DNA of 64,000 bases, taken from assembly GCA_031216915.1 (NCBI GenBank), contig CM062289.1, positions 448,408,910 through 448,472,909 of the forward strand, given 5' to 3'. Of this stretch, positions 40,101 through 52,100 are shown one piece after another. The notes under the pieces were generated by a model, which searched no databases, was not told the origin of the DNA, and saw only the letters and a program-made list of their open reading frames with translations. The position numbers and the translations under genes were made by a program. The number at the start of each line of letters is the position of its first letter. Position 1 is the first letter of the stretch. This DNA comes from Pictodentalium vernedei (taxonomy: Eukaryota; Mollusca; Scaphopoda; Dentaliida; Dentaliidae).

Positions 40101-43100
40101 TAATTCCTAAATGGAATTCAGCTTGGGTTCTTCTTAAACTAAAAGAAAGCCATTTGAGCCTCTTGAGACAGTAGATTTCAAGTTCTTGTCTTATAAGACA
40201 GCATTTCTCTTAGCTTTCTCTTCTGCTAGAAGAGTCAGTGAGCTTCATGCACTATCTGTGGACGATTCTCACTATCGTAGTGTCGGGAACACTATTACCT
40301 TTACTACTAATGTTGGATTTTTGGCTAAGAATCAGGCTCCTAATAAATATCCGGAACCTATTGTTATTAAGGCCCTTCCGTCTTCAGACGGGCATAGGCC
40401 TTTACTCTGTCCGGTTAGAGCTTTACGTATTTATAAACGAAGATCTCAGTTTATCAGAAAGGGACGAAAACGCTTCTTTCTTCTCTGATGCCTAATAAAA
40501 AGGACATTATGGTCCATTCTATTGCTAGATGGATTCAATTAACTATCCGTACTGCTTATGATAATCTATCTTCAGCTCAGCAGTCTGTGCTTAAGATTTC
40601 GGCTCATGAAGTAAGAACTCTTTCTACATCTTGGGCTTACGCAAATAGTGTTGCTATTACAGATTTAATGAAGGCTGCATATTGGTGTTAGCCATCCACA
40701 TTCATGAATTTTTATGTCAGAAATATTGAGTCCATTTCTGGAGATCTGCATTGTTTAGGTACGTTATCTGTTGCTCAGAATGTCGTCACTCTAAACAGTT
40801 GCAACTATAGTTATGCAGGCTTTCTGTTCAGGCAGTGACTCCGTCCTGCTGCCATCTTCGCTCTGGGCTATTTGACCCAGGGCAAGGGGGGGGGGGGGGG
40901 GGGGGAAGGGTGTTCCCTTAGGTCACCTGCTTTATAGTGAAAAGCAAGGGGATACCTCCTCCGGAGTCAGTAATTCTGAGTTGTTACCGGGATGGTTTTA
41001 AAGTGTAAAGTTAATGTTTAAAATTCATTCATGTCATATTTTTAAAGTGTAGCTCGGTGTGAAGCATTTGTATATGTCACGTGTCCAACGGGCGTTAATA
41101 TAAATCCTCGGACACTTTTAAAGAGTATAAAGAGTCTCAATTCTCTGGACTGACTTTATTTATTGGCTTACTTTAAAAATAATTAGTATAAAGGGTTATA
41201 CTGGATGTTAATAGAGAACATGAATGTTATTATGCTCAATTATGGAGGGTGTTGTGTCTTTCTAATTTATCATAAATAAGAAAGATACATGTAAAGCCTA
41301 ATACTCCTTTTCTCCTCTAGGGGATGACTCTATTATATATAGTTGAGCTTATTGGATTTTCCTCTATGTCCTAGGCCCTCCAGCCTTTTTACTATTCAGC
41401 TATGTCTGGGTCATTGGTATAGTATAAAAATGTTAAAAAATTTATAGTAATTTATATATTTTTTATACTTTCCAATGACCCAGACGGGGATGGCCCTCCC
41501 AGGAGTTGGGAACTCATACCTCCCCGCTGAGTACATAGCGCTGACCAGGCACTGCTTGTAAGAATGATAATTGGCGCCAATTTCGAGACCTCCTTGACAC
41601 TGCGCAGTGGAGGGAAAGTATGGAGGACCATTTAGGACATGATTTTTTCGGTTTCAGATGCAAATTTTGGGGATTGGGGGGCAAAATTTGTGTTTGTCCC
41701 TAGTTTTTTGAGAATTAGCACCAGCTATGTCTGGGTCATATTGGTAAGTATAAAAAATATATAAATTACTATAAATTTTTTAAAATTTCTCATGCGGATG
41801 CAGCCGATTCGTTAGGTAAAGGGTTAAAAAAGTGGGGTATGCTGGATTGCATTTTCTGTCTGTACATCTGTTCATCGCAACTATAACTCATCTGATAGTA
41901 GTCAGATTTTAATGAACTCGTACCTGATTGTCCAGCATGTTATTTCAGGCACATGTGAGAGCTGGGACGTTTTTCAGTTTTCCAATTCAGTTTGCGGCAA
42001 ATCTGAAAATTGAACTGCAAGACCCAGCAAAAACCGACCAAAACTTTCGTTGTGCATAAATTGATCAAATGATCTGAGTGAGAGGGAATTGGACTAGTGG
42101 CCCCTATGACTCTTGTCACTTAGTCGGGCAAAGCAGGCCTGGCATTCTTAAAAGTACAAAATCGCTTTCCATGGCCAAAGGGAGCGATTCGCTCTTCTCA
42201 AGCTTACAAAAGCTAAAAGTGGCAAAATGGAGTTTTACTATTAATGAATTCTGCGGAGTGGGCTTTGTACATTTTATTTGGTGCTGCTAACAAGGTAGTC
42301 TATGTTAGATGACTACACTGCCCCTCCCACACCTCCGGGCCCTTGGCAATACGTTGTGCTGTCATTGTCACATTTTCTTCCTTATTGGCTTGTCCATCGG
42401 TACCAGTCAATAACAGGGCTGGGTCGAAAGTACTCAGTACTCGTACTCATAGTACTCGAGTACCACCTTTTTAACAAAGGACCTTGATTCCTGTACTGTT
42501 TTTTTTTCACCATTTTTTCCTGTATTGTTTTTCCGTGTACCATTCCTTCAGGGCACCACTAAAATATGTTGTTGGATAACTACTGGAAACTTTTTCTCAC
42601 ATTTTCCCATTAGAGCTTCCCAAGAATCATATCCAGTGTTGGAATCATCAGCAGAGGAAAAATGATACAAAAATTTATTTGTGGTTATCCTACAACATTT
42701 TCCGACTGGTAATGTGCATTATTTAATTACTGTACCATAGTTTATTATTTAAAGAGTAAAACAAAGTCCTTTTTTATACCTGTGTAAATTGTGACATACA
42801 ATGTTCTGGTCTTATTAAGTATCTCGTACATGTAGCAATAAAATATATATGGTATACAGTAAAACCTGTCTTGAGAGACCACTGTCATGAGAGACCACTG
42901 TCGTGAGAGACCGCTGTGACCATGGACCGATTAGCTTTTTTTTACTCCATAACCAACCTGTCATGAGAGACCACCTGTCTGGAGAGACCACTTTTGGCTG
43001 GCAAAAAGGGCGGTCTCTCAAGACAGGTTCTACTGTATCAAGTGTTATTCATTTTACATGTAAGGGTGAGTACTCGTACTTGAGTACTTTCAAAGTACTC

Positions 43101-46100
43101 ATTACTCATACTCATACATTTTCCCCAGTACTTTTACTCATACTTTACTCACATATTGCCATTTACTATATATCTCAACACTTACAGATCCTGAAGTGTT
43201 GTTTACTATATATCTCAACAGTTACAGATCCTGAAGTGTCATTTACTATATATCTCAACACTTACAGAGTCTGAAGTGTCGTTTACTATATATCTCAACA
43301 CTTACATAGCCTGAAGTGTCGTTTACTATATATCTCAACACTTACAGAGTCTGAAGTGTTGTTTACTATATATCTCAACAGTTACAGATCCTGAAGTGTC
43401 ATTTACTATATATCTCAACACTTACAGAGTCTGAAGTGTCGTTTACTATATATCTCAACACTTACAGAGCTTGAAGCATTGTTTACTATATATCTCAACA
43501 CTTTCAGAGTCTGAAGTGTCATTTACTATATATCTCAACACTTACAGAGCCTGAAGTGTCGTTTACTATATATCTCAACACTTACATAGCCTGAAGTGTC
43601 GTTTACTATATATCTCAACACTTACAGAGCCTGAAGCATTGTTTACTATATATTTCAACACTTACAGAGTCTGAAGTGTTGTTTACAATATATCTCAACA
43701 CTTACAGAGTCTGAAGTGTCGTTTACTATATATCTCAACACTTACAGAGCCTGAAGCATTGTTTACTATATATCTCAACACTTACAGAGCCTGAAGTGTT
43801 GTTTACTATATATCTCAACACTTACAGAGTCTGAAGTGTCTTTTACTATATATCTCAACACTTACATAGCCTGAAGTGTCGTTTACTATATATCTCAACA
43901 CTTACAGAGCCTGAAGCATTGTTTACTATATATCTCAACACTTACAGAGTCTGAAGTGTCGTTTACTATATATCTCAACACTTACATAGCCTGAAGTGTC
44001 GTTTACTATATATCTCAACACTTACAGAGCCTGAAGCATTGTTTACTATATATCTCAACACTTACAGAGCCTGAAGTGTCGTTTACTATATATCTCAACA
44101 CTTACATAGCCTGAAGTGTCGTTTACTATATATCTCAACACTTACAGAGCCTGAAGCATTGTTTACTATATATCTCAACACTTACAGTCTGAAGTGTTGT
44201 TTACTATATATCTCAACACTTACAGAGCCTGAAGTGTCGTTTACTATATATCTCAACACTTACAGAGCCTGAAGTGTCGTTTACTATATATCTCAACACT
44301 TACAGTCTGAAGTGTTGTTTACTATATATCTCAACACTTACAGATCCTGAAGTGTCGTTTACTATATATCTCAACACTTACAGAGCCTGAAGTGTCGTTT
44401 ACTATATATCTCAACACTTACAGAGCCTGAAGTGTCGTTTACTATATATCTCAACACTTACAGTCTGAAATGTTGTTTACTATATATCTCAACACTTACA
44501 GATCCTGAAGTGTTGTTTACTATATATCTCAACACTTACAGAGTCTGAAGTGTCGTTTACTATATATCTCAACACTTACAGAGCCTGAAGCATTGTTTAC
44601 TATATATCTCAACACTTACAGAGCCTGAAGTGTCGTTTACTATATATCTCAACACTTACAGAGCCTGAAGCATTGTTTACTATATATCTCAACACTTACA
44701 GAGCCTGAAGCATTGTTTACTATATATCTCAACACTTACAGATCCTGAAGTGTCGTTTACTATATATCTCAACACTTACAGAGCCTGAAGTGTTGTTTAC
44801 TATATATCTCAACACTTACAGAGTCTGAAGTGTTGTTTACTATATATCTCAACACTTACAGATCCTGAAGTGTCGTTTACTATATATCTCAACACTTACA
44901 GAGCCTGAAGTGTCGTTTACTATATATCTCAACACTTACAGTCTGAAGTGTTGTTTACTATATATCTCAACACTTACAGATCCTGAAGTGTCATTTACTA
45001 TATATCTCAACACTTACAGAGTCTGAAGTGTTGTTTACTATATATCTCAACACTTACAGAGCCTGAAGTGTTGTTTACTATATATCTCAACTCTTACAGA
45101 GCCTGAAGTGTTGTTTACTATATATCTCAACACTTAAAGATCCTGAAGTGTCGTTTACTATATATCTCAACACTTACAGAGTCTGAAGTGTCATTTACTA
45201 TATATCTCAACACTTACAGAGTCTGAAGTGTTGTTTACTATATATCTCAACACTTACAGATCCTGAAGCATTGTTTACTATATATCTCAACACTTACAGA
45301 GTCTGAAGTGTCGTTTACTATATATCTCAACACTTACAGAGCCTGAAGCATTGTTTACTATATATCTCAACACTTACAGAGCCTGAAGTGTTGTTTACTA
45401 TATATCTCAACACTTACAGAGCCTGAAGCATTGTTTACTATATATCTCAACACTTACAGAGCCTGAAGTGTCGTTTACTATATATCTCAACACTTACAGA
45501 GCCTGAAGTGTCGTTTACTATATATCTCAACACTTACAGTCTGAAATGTTGTTTACTATATATCTCAACACTTACAGATCCTGAAGTGTTGTTTACTATA
45601 TATCTCAACACTTACAGAGTCTGAAGTGTCGTTTACTATATATCTCAACACTTACAGAGCCTGAAGCATTGTTTACTATATATCTCAACACTTACAGAGC
45701 CTGAAGTGTCGTTTACTATATATCTCAACACTTACAGAGCCTGAAGTGTCGTTTACTATATATCTCAACACTTACAGTCTGAAATGTTGTTTACTATATA
45801 TCTCAACACTTACAGATCCTGAAGTGTTGTTTACTATATATCTCAACACTTACAGAGTCTGAAGTGTCGTTTACTATATATCTCAACACTTACAGAGCCT
45901 GAAGCATTGTTTACTATATATCTCAACACTTACAGAGCCTGAAGTGTCGTTTACTATATATCTCAACACTTACAGAGCCTGAAGCATTGTTTACTATATA
46001 TCTCAACACTTACAGAGCCTGAAGCATTGTTTACTATATATCTCAACACTTACAGATCCTGAAGTGTCGTTTACTATATATCTCAACACTTACAGAGCCT

Positions 46101-49100
46101 GAAGTGTTGTTTACTATATATCTCAACACTTACAGAGTCTGAAGTGTTGTTTACTATATATCTCAACACTTACAGATCCTGAAGTGTCGTTTACTATATA
46201 TCTCAACACTTACAGAGCCTGAAGTGTCGTTTACTATATATCTCAACACTTACAGTCTGAAGTGTTGTTTACTATATATCTCAACACTTACAGATCCTGA
46301 AGTGTCATTTACTATATATCTCAACACTTACAGAGTCTGAAGTGTTGTTTACTATATATCTCAACACTTACAGAGCCTGAAGTGTTGTTTACTATATATC
46401 TCAACACTTACAGAGCCTGAAGTGTTGTTTACTATATATCTCAACACTTAAAGATCCTGAAGTGTCGTTTACTATATATCTCAACACTTACAGAGTCTGA
46501 AGTGTCATTTACTATATATCTCAACACTTACAGATCCTGAAGTGTCGTTTACTATATATCTCAACACTTACAGATCCTGAAGTGTAGTTTACTATATATC
46601 TCAACACTTACAGATCCTGAAGTGTCGTTTACTATATATCTCAACACTTACAGAGTCTGAAGTGTCATTTACTATATATCTCAACACTTACAGATCCTGA
46701 AGTGTCATTTACTATATATCTCAACACTTACAGAGCCTGAAGTGTTGTTTACTATATATCTCAACACTTACAGAGTCTGAAGTGTTGTTTACTATATATC
46801 TCAACACTTACAGATCCTGAAGTGTCATTTACTATATATCTCAACACTTACAGAGTCTGAAGCATTGTTTACTATATATCTCAACACTTACAGATCCTGA
46901 AGTGTCGTTTACTATATATCTCAACACTTACAGAGCCTGAAGCATTGTTTACTATATATCTCAACACTTACAGAGTCTGAAGTGTAGTTTACTATATATC
47001 TCAACACTTACAGATCCTGAAGTGTCGTTTACTATATATCTCAACACTTACAGAGTCTGAAGTGTCATTTACTATATATCTCAACACTTACAGATCCTAA
47101 AGTGTCGTTTACTATATATCTCAACACTTACAGAGTCTGAAGTGTCATTTACTATATATCTCAACACTTACAGAGCCTGAAGCATTGTTTACTATATATC
47201 TCAACACTTACAGAGCCTGAAGCATTGTTTACTATATATCTCAACACTTACAGAGCCTGAAGCATTGTTTACTATATATCTCAACACTTACAGATCCTGA
47301 AGTGTCGTTTACTATATATCTCAACACTTACAGATCCTGAAGTGTAGTTTACTATATATCTCAACACTTACAGATCCTGAAGTGTCGTTTACTATATATC
47401 TCAACACTTACAGAGTCTGAAGTGTCATTTACTATATATCTCAACACTTACAGATCCTGAAGTGTCATTTACTATATATCTCAACACTTACAGAGCCTGA
47501 AGTGTTGTTTACTATATATCTCAACACTTACAGAGTCTGAAGTGTTGTTTACTATATATCTCAACACTTACAGATCCTGAAGTGTCATTTACTATATATC
47601 TCAACACTTACAGAGTCTGAAGCATTGTTTACTATATATCTCAACACTTACAGATCCTGAAGTGTCGTTTACTATATATCTCAACACTTACAGAGCCTGA
47701 AGCATTGTTTACTATATATCTCAACACTTACAGAGTCTGAAGTGTAGTTTACTATATATCTCAACACTTACAGATCCTGAAGTGTCGTTTACTATATATC
47801 TCAACACTTACAGAGTCTGAAGTGTCATTTACTATATATCTCAACACTTACAGATCCTAAAGTGTCGTTTACTATATATCTCAACACTTACAGAGTCTGA
47901 AGTGTCGTTTACTATATATCTCAACACTTACATAGCCTGAAGTGTCGTTTACTATATATCTCAACACTTACAGAGCCTGAAGTGTCGTTTACTATATATC
48001 TCAACACTTACAGAGTCTGAAGTGTTGTTTACTATATATCTCAACACTTACAGATCCTGAAGTGTCATTTACTATATATCTCAACACTTACAGAGCCTGA
48101 AGTGTCGTTTACTATATATCTCAACACTTACAGTCTGAAGTGTTGTTTACTATATATCTCAACACTTACAGATCCTGAAGTGTCATTTACTATATATCTC
48201 AACACTTACAGAGTCTGAAGTGTTGTTTACTATATATCTCAACACTTACAGAGCCTGAAGTGTTGTTTACTATATATCTCAACACTTACAGAGCCTGAAG
48301 TGTTGTTTACTATATATCTCAACACTTAAAGATCCTGAAGTGTCGTTTACTATATATCTCAACACTTACAGAGTCTGAAGTGTCATTTACTATATATCTC
48401 AACACTTACAGAGCCTGAAGCATTGTTTACTATATATCTCAACACTTACAGAGCCTGAAGTGTCGTTTACTATATATCTCAACACTTACAGAGTCTGAAG
48501 TGTCATTTACTATATATCTCAACACTTACAGAGCCTGAAGCATTGTTTACTATATATCTCAACACTTACAGAGCCTGAAGCATTGTTTACTATATATCTC
48601 AACACTTACAGAGCCTGAAGTGTCGTTTACTATATATCTCAACACTTACAGAGTCTGAAGTGTCATTTACTATATATCTCAACACTTACAGAGCCTGAAG
48701 CATTGTTTACTATATATCTCAACACTTACAGAGCCTGAAGCATTGTTTACTATATATCTCAACACTTACAGAGCCTGAAGTGTCGTTTACTATATATCTC
48801 AACACTTACAGAGTCTGAAGTGTCATTTACTATATATCTCAACACTTACAGAGCCTGAAGCATTGTTTACTATATATCTCAACACTTACAGAGCCTGAAG
48901 CATTGTTTACTATATATCTCAACACTTACAGAGCCTGAAGCATTGTTTACTATATATCTCAACACTTACAGAGCCTGAAGTGTCGTTTACTATATATCTC
49001 AACACTTACAGAGCCTGAAGCATTGTTTACTATATATCTCAACACTTACAGAGCCTGAAGTGTCGTTTACTATATATCTCAACACTTACAGAGTCTGAAG

Positions 49101-52100
49101 TGTCATTTACTATATATCTCAACACTTACAGAGCCTGAAGTGTCGTTTACTATATATCTCAACACTTACAGAGCCTGAAGTGTCGTTTACTATATATCTC
49201 AACACTTACAGAGTCTGAAGTGTCGTTTACTATATATCTCAACACTTACATAGCCTGAAGTGTCGTTTACTATATATCTCAACACTTACAGAGCCTGAAG
49301 TGTCGTTTACTATATATCTCAACACTTACAGAGCCTGAAGCATTGTTTACTATATATCTCAACACTTACAGAGCCTGAAGCATTGTTTACTATATATCTC
49401 AACACTTACAGAGCCTGAAGTGTCGTTTACTATATATCTCAACACTTACAGAGTCTGAAGTGTCATTTACTATATATCTCAACACTTACAGAGCCTGAAG
49501 TGTCGTTTACTATATATCTCAACACTTACAGAGCCTGAAGTGTCGTTTACTATATATCTCAACACTTACAGAGTCTGAAGTGTCGTTTACTATATATCTC
49601 AACACTTACATAGCCTGAAGTGTCGTTTACTATATATCTCAACACTTACAGAGCCTGAAGTGTCGTTTACTATATATCTCAACACTTACAGATCCTGAAG
49701 TGTCGTTTACTATATATCTCAACACTTACAGATCCTGAAGTTTCGTTTACTATATATCTCAACACTTACAGATCCTGAAGTGTTGTTTACTATATATCTC
49801 AACACTTAGAAAACTGAACCGAGACCTAGTTTTTTTCTCAAACTGAACTGAAACCAAATCTGAAAAATTAAAGCCGATGTGCTCTAAGCACATATCAAGT
49901 TATGCTCTCAGCACATTACACTTGTGAGTTATTCCCCTTTGTCCATTCACAAATATACTTTTTTCCCATGTGAGCCCATAACTCAAGCCAATTTTAGTTA
50001 GATCATAATGAAATTTTGCATGGGTGTCCAGCGTGTCATGCCCTTCAGACACATATCAAAGTTGTGCTGTCCACTTGTGAATGGTACCCTCCTCTCCATT
50101 GAGAAATATACATTTTTTAATTGAATGAATCCTTAACTCAACTGTTCGTCATCAGATCTAAAAGAAATTTTACTTGCCATTTTAGGCACATATCAAGTTT
50201 TACTTTTCTCAACTTTCCTTTTTCTGTTGAGAATTATTGTGTGTCCAAACACATCCTCATTGACCTGGCCAGTGCTTTTGCAAGAATATCTCAAGCAAGT
50301 TAAAAAACTGGCCCGTCCCGATTTTTTGTTGCTGAGTTATGGGCCTTAATTAGTCGTTTTCATATAAATGGTATGGAAAAAGTATGGAAATTTAATTAAA
50401 TATATTCAGAATCACTTTTGCTGTTCATGGAATTAAAATTTCTTATTAAATTTCTTTTTATTTTAGTTTTTATTTTGTTTTGAATCAAATTTTGAAACTC
50501 ATAAAATTTAGGCCTTTGTAACCCAAAACGGTAATAACCGATCTGACACGACCATTCATTGATCTGTGTATTTCCATGATCAAAATGGCGGTGCCCAGTG
50601 ATAACGTGTTTATGTTGTTATTGCCAAGAAAAACAACACACAAACTTCAAAGTTTGTTCTTTTAAGTCGAGACATCGTGTAATACCATCAGCAAAGTGAA
50701 AGGAAATGAGGAAATGTTTGTTTTCAGAAACTTGGTTGGAAATCCCAAATACACGCACTGGATTAGCAGGACACGAAATTAATTCAAAATAAAGTCAGAG
50801 GCAAAATGCCTCGTCTGTAACAAGTCTATTGACGACTCAAATGCAGGGGAAGAGGCATTAACAGTCATATGGTCCCCAGAAAACAAACTATTTTGGATCA
50901 AAGCCTCTCTAAAATCAAAAACCACAGCACAGCCAACCCTTTTTCACTTGTTGGTACATTGGAAGCCTGTTAATTGAATAGCCACTTTGCCAATGAAAAT
51001 TATTCAATTAGCAGGAATATTCAATTAACAGGGATTGTGTCATTTTCCTGTATTCTAGAGATAAACTTAACATTTATTCTATTATATCTTGTTTGACAGA
51101 GCTCTAAGAGCTCTGTCAAACAAGATATAATAGATTAAATGCCCGTATTGGATGTACCAAGGCGAAATAGGTCTATAAACAAAGGAAAACTGGGGAGAGT
51201 CCGAGTAATTTCTCAACAGGTTACAAGATTTTTTATTCAATTAACAGGCGTTTATTCTATAACCTGTATTCAATTAGCATGTCAAATTTGTACTGGAGGT
51301 ATGGTAAATGGTTTTGTGTTGGTAAATCATATTCAATTAACAGGGATATACAATTAGATATCCAGTTAAGTGGGCTCCACTGTATTAATTTTAATAGTAT
51401 TGGTTTATTTGTTGTGATCATTGGTGGTAATACTCAGAGAACTGGCAGTGGGGTTAAACTCCAATGGATTGCATGTACATATAAGTGTTTTGTAAGATAT
51501 ATTCTTGATTTATCTGGTCACCATAGAGGTAAAAAAGAAACTCTGCGATAGTTGTGAAGGGTATGGCAATAATATAGGAGGGTCTGGAAATAGTATGGAA
51601 TTTTTTTCTCTTGGTAGGTGTGGAAACCCTGATGTACCCTATTTACTCTATATATTGGGACACTCTATAATTTGGGACACACATTTTTTCCAGAAAATTT
51701 TTTTTTTTTTATGCTCCAATGTTTGGGACACTCAGGAGACTTGTTTCCAGTTGGCCCAGTCACCTGAAAACAGTGCAAAATGCTCAATATTAAAGCTAAG
51801 TTTGTGTTTAATTTTCCTTTTTAAACAATAAAAAATTGATAATACATACTGATTTGTGTTGTTTTTATTTAAATCTGTTCCTAAGTTTTAATATTTACAG
51901 TCCGGACTGACATGAGGAAGACTATTTAATATTACATTGTGACAGTCTTCAACCCTTTACTGAACCCTAGTGGCAGATGACACTCATAAAAAGAATTCTT
52001 GTGCAACTAAAAATTTTCAATTTTTGCTTCCAAAACATAGCTTATGACCCCTCATTAGAAAAAAAAATTGGATGGCGATTTTCGTATATAGTGATGGAAA

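Larger units (their letters stand above)
33526..41784 (+). mobile_element. DIRS retrotransposon copy C (8.26 kb, carries an inserted minisatellite element)
   Basis: Inverted ends at 33526-33722 and 41561-41784, ICR at 41398-41485 and the same gene order as copy A. Removing the insertion 34047-35157 leaves about 7.15 kb, the same as copy A (7.09 kb). Both outer borders are set by the split MITE around it. All open frames are broken. The 5' leader 35158-35726 is non-coding. Confidence 0.88.
32014..41826. mobile_element. TTAA-type MITE split by two later insertions
   Basis: The left end CCCTTTACCCAACG at 32018, middle pieces at 32040-32085 and 33392-33525, and right end GATTCGTTAGGTAAAGGGTTAA at 41803-41826 together match one element like 27300-27545. 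The first gap is the CAGGG element 32086-33391, the second DIRS copy C. Confidence 0.75.

Noticed and set aside
43159..49808. CRISPR-like array (regular repeats)
   Set aside because: Units are contiguous 40-bp repeats with no unique spacers, in an animal intron; it is a minisatellite.
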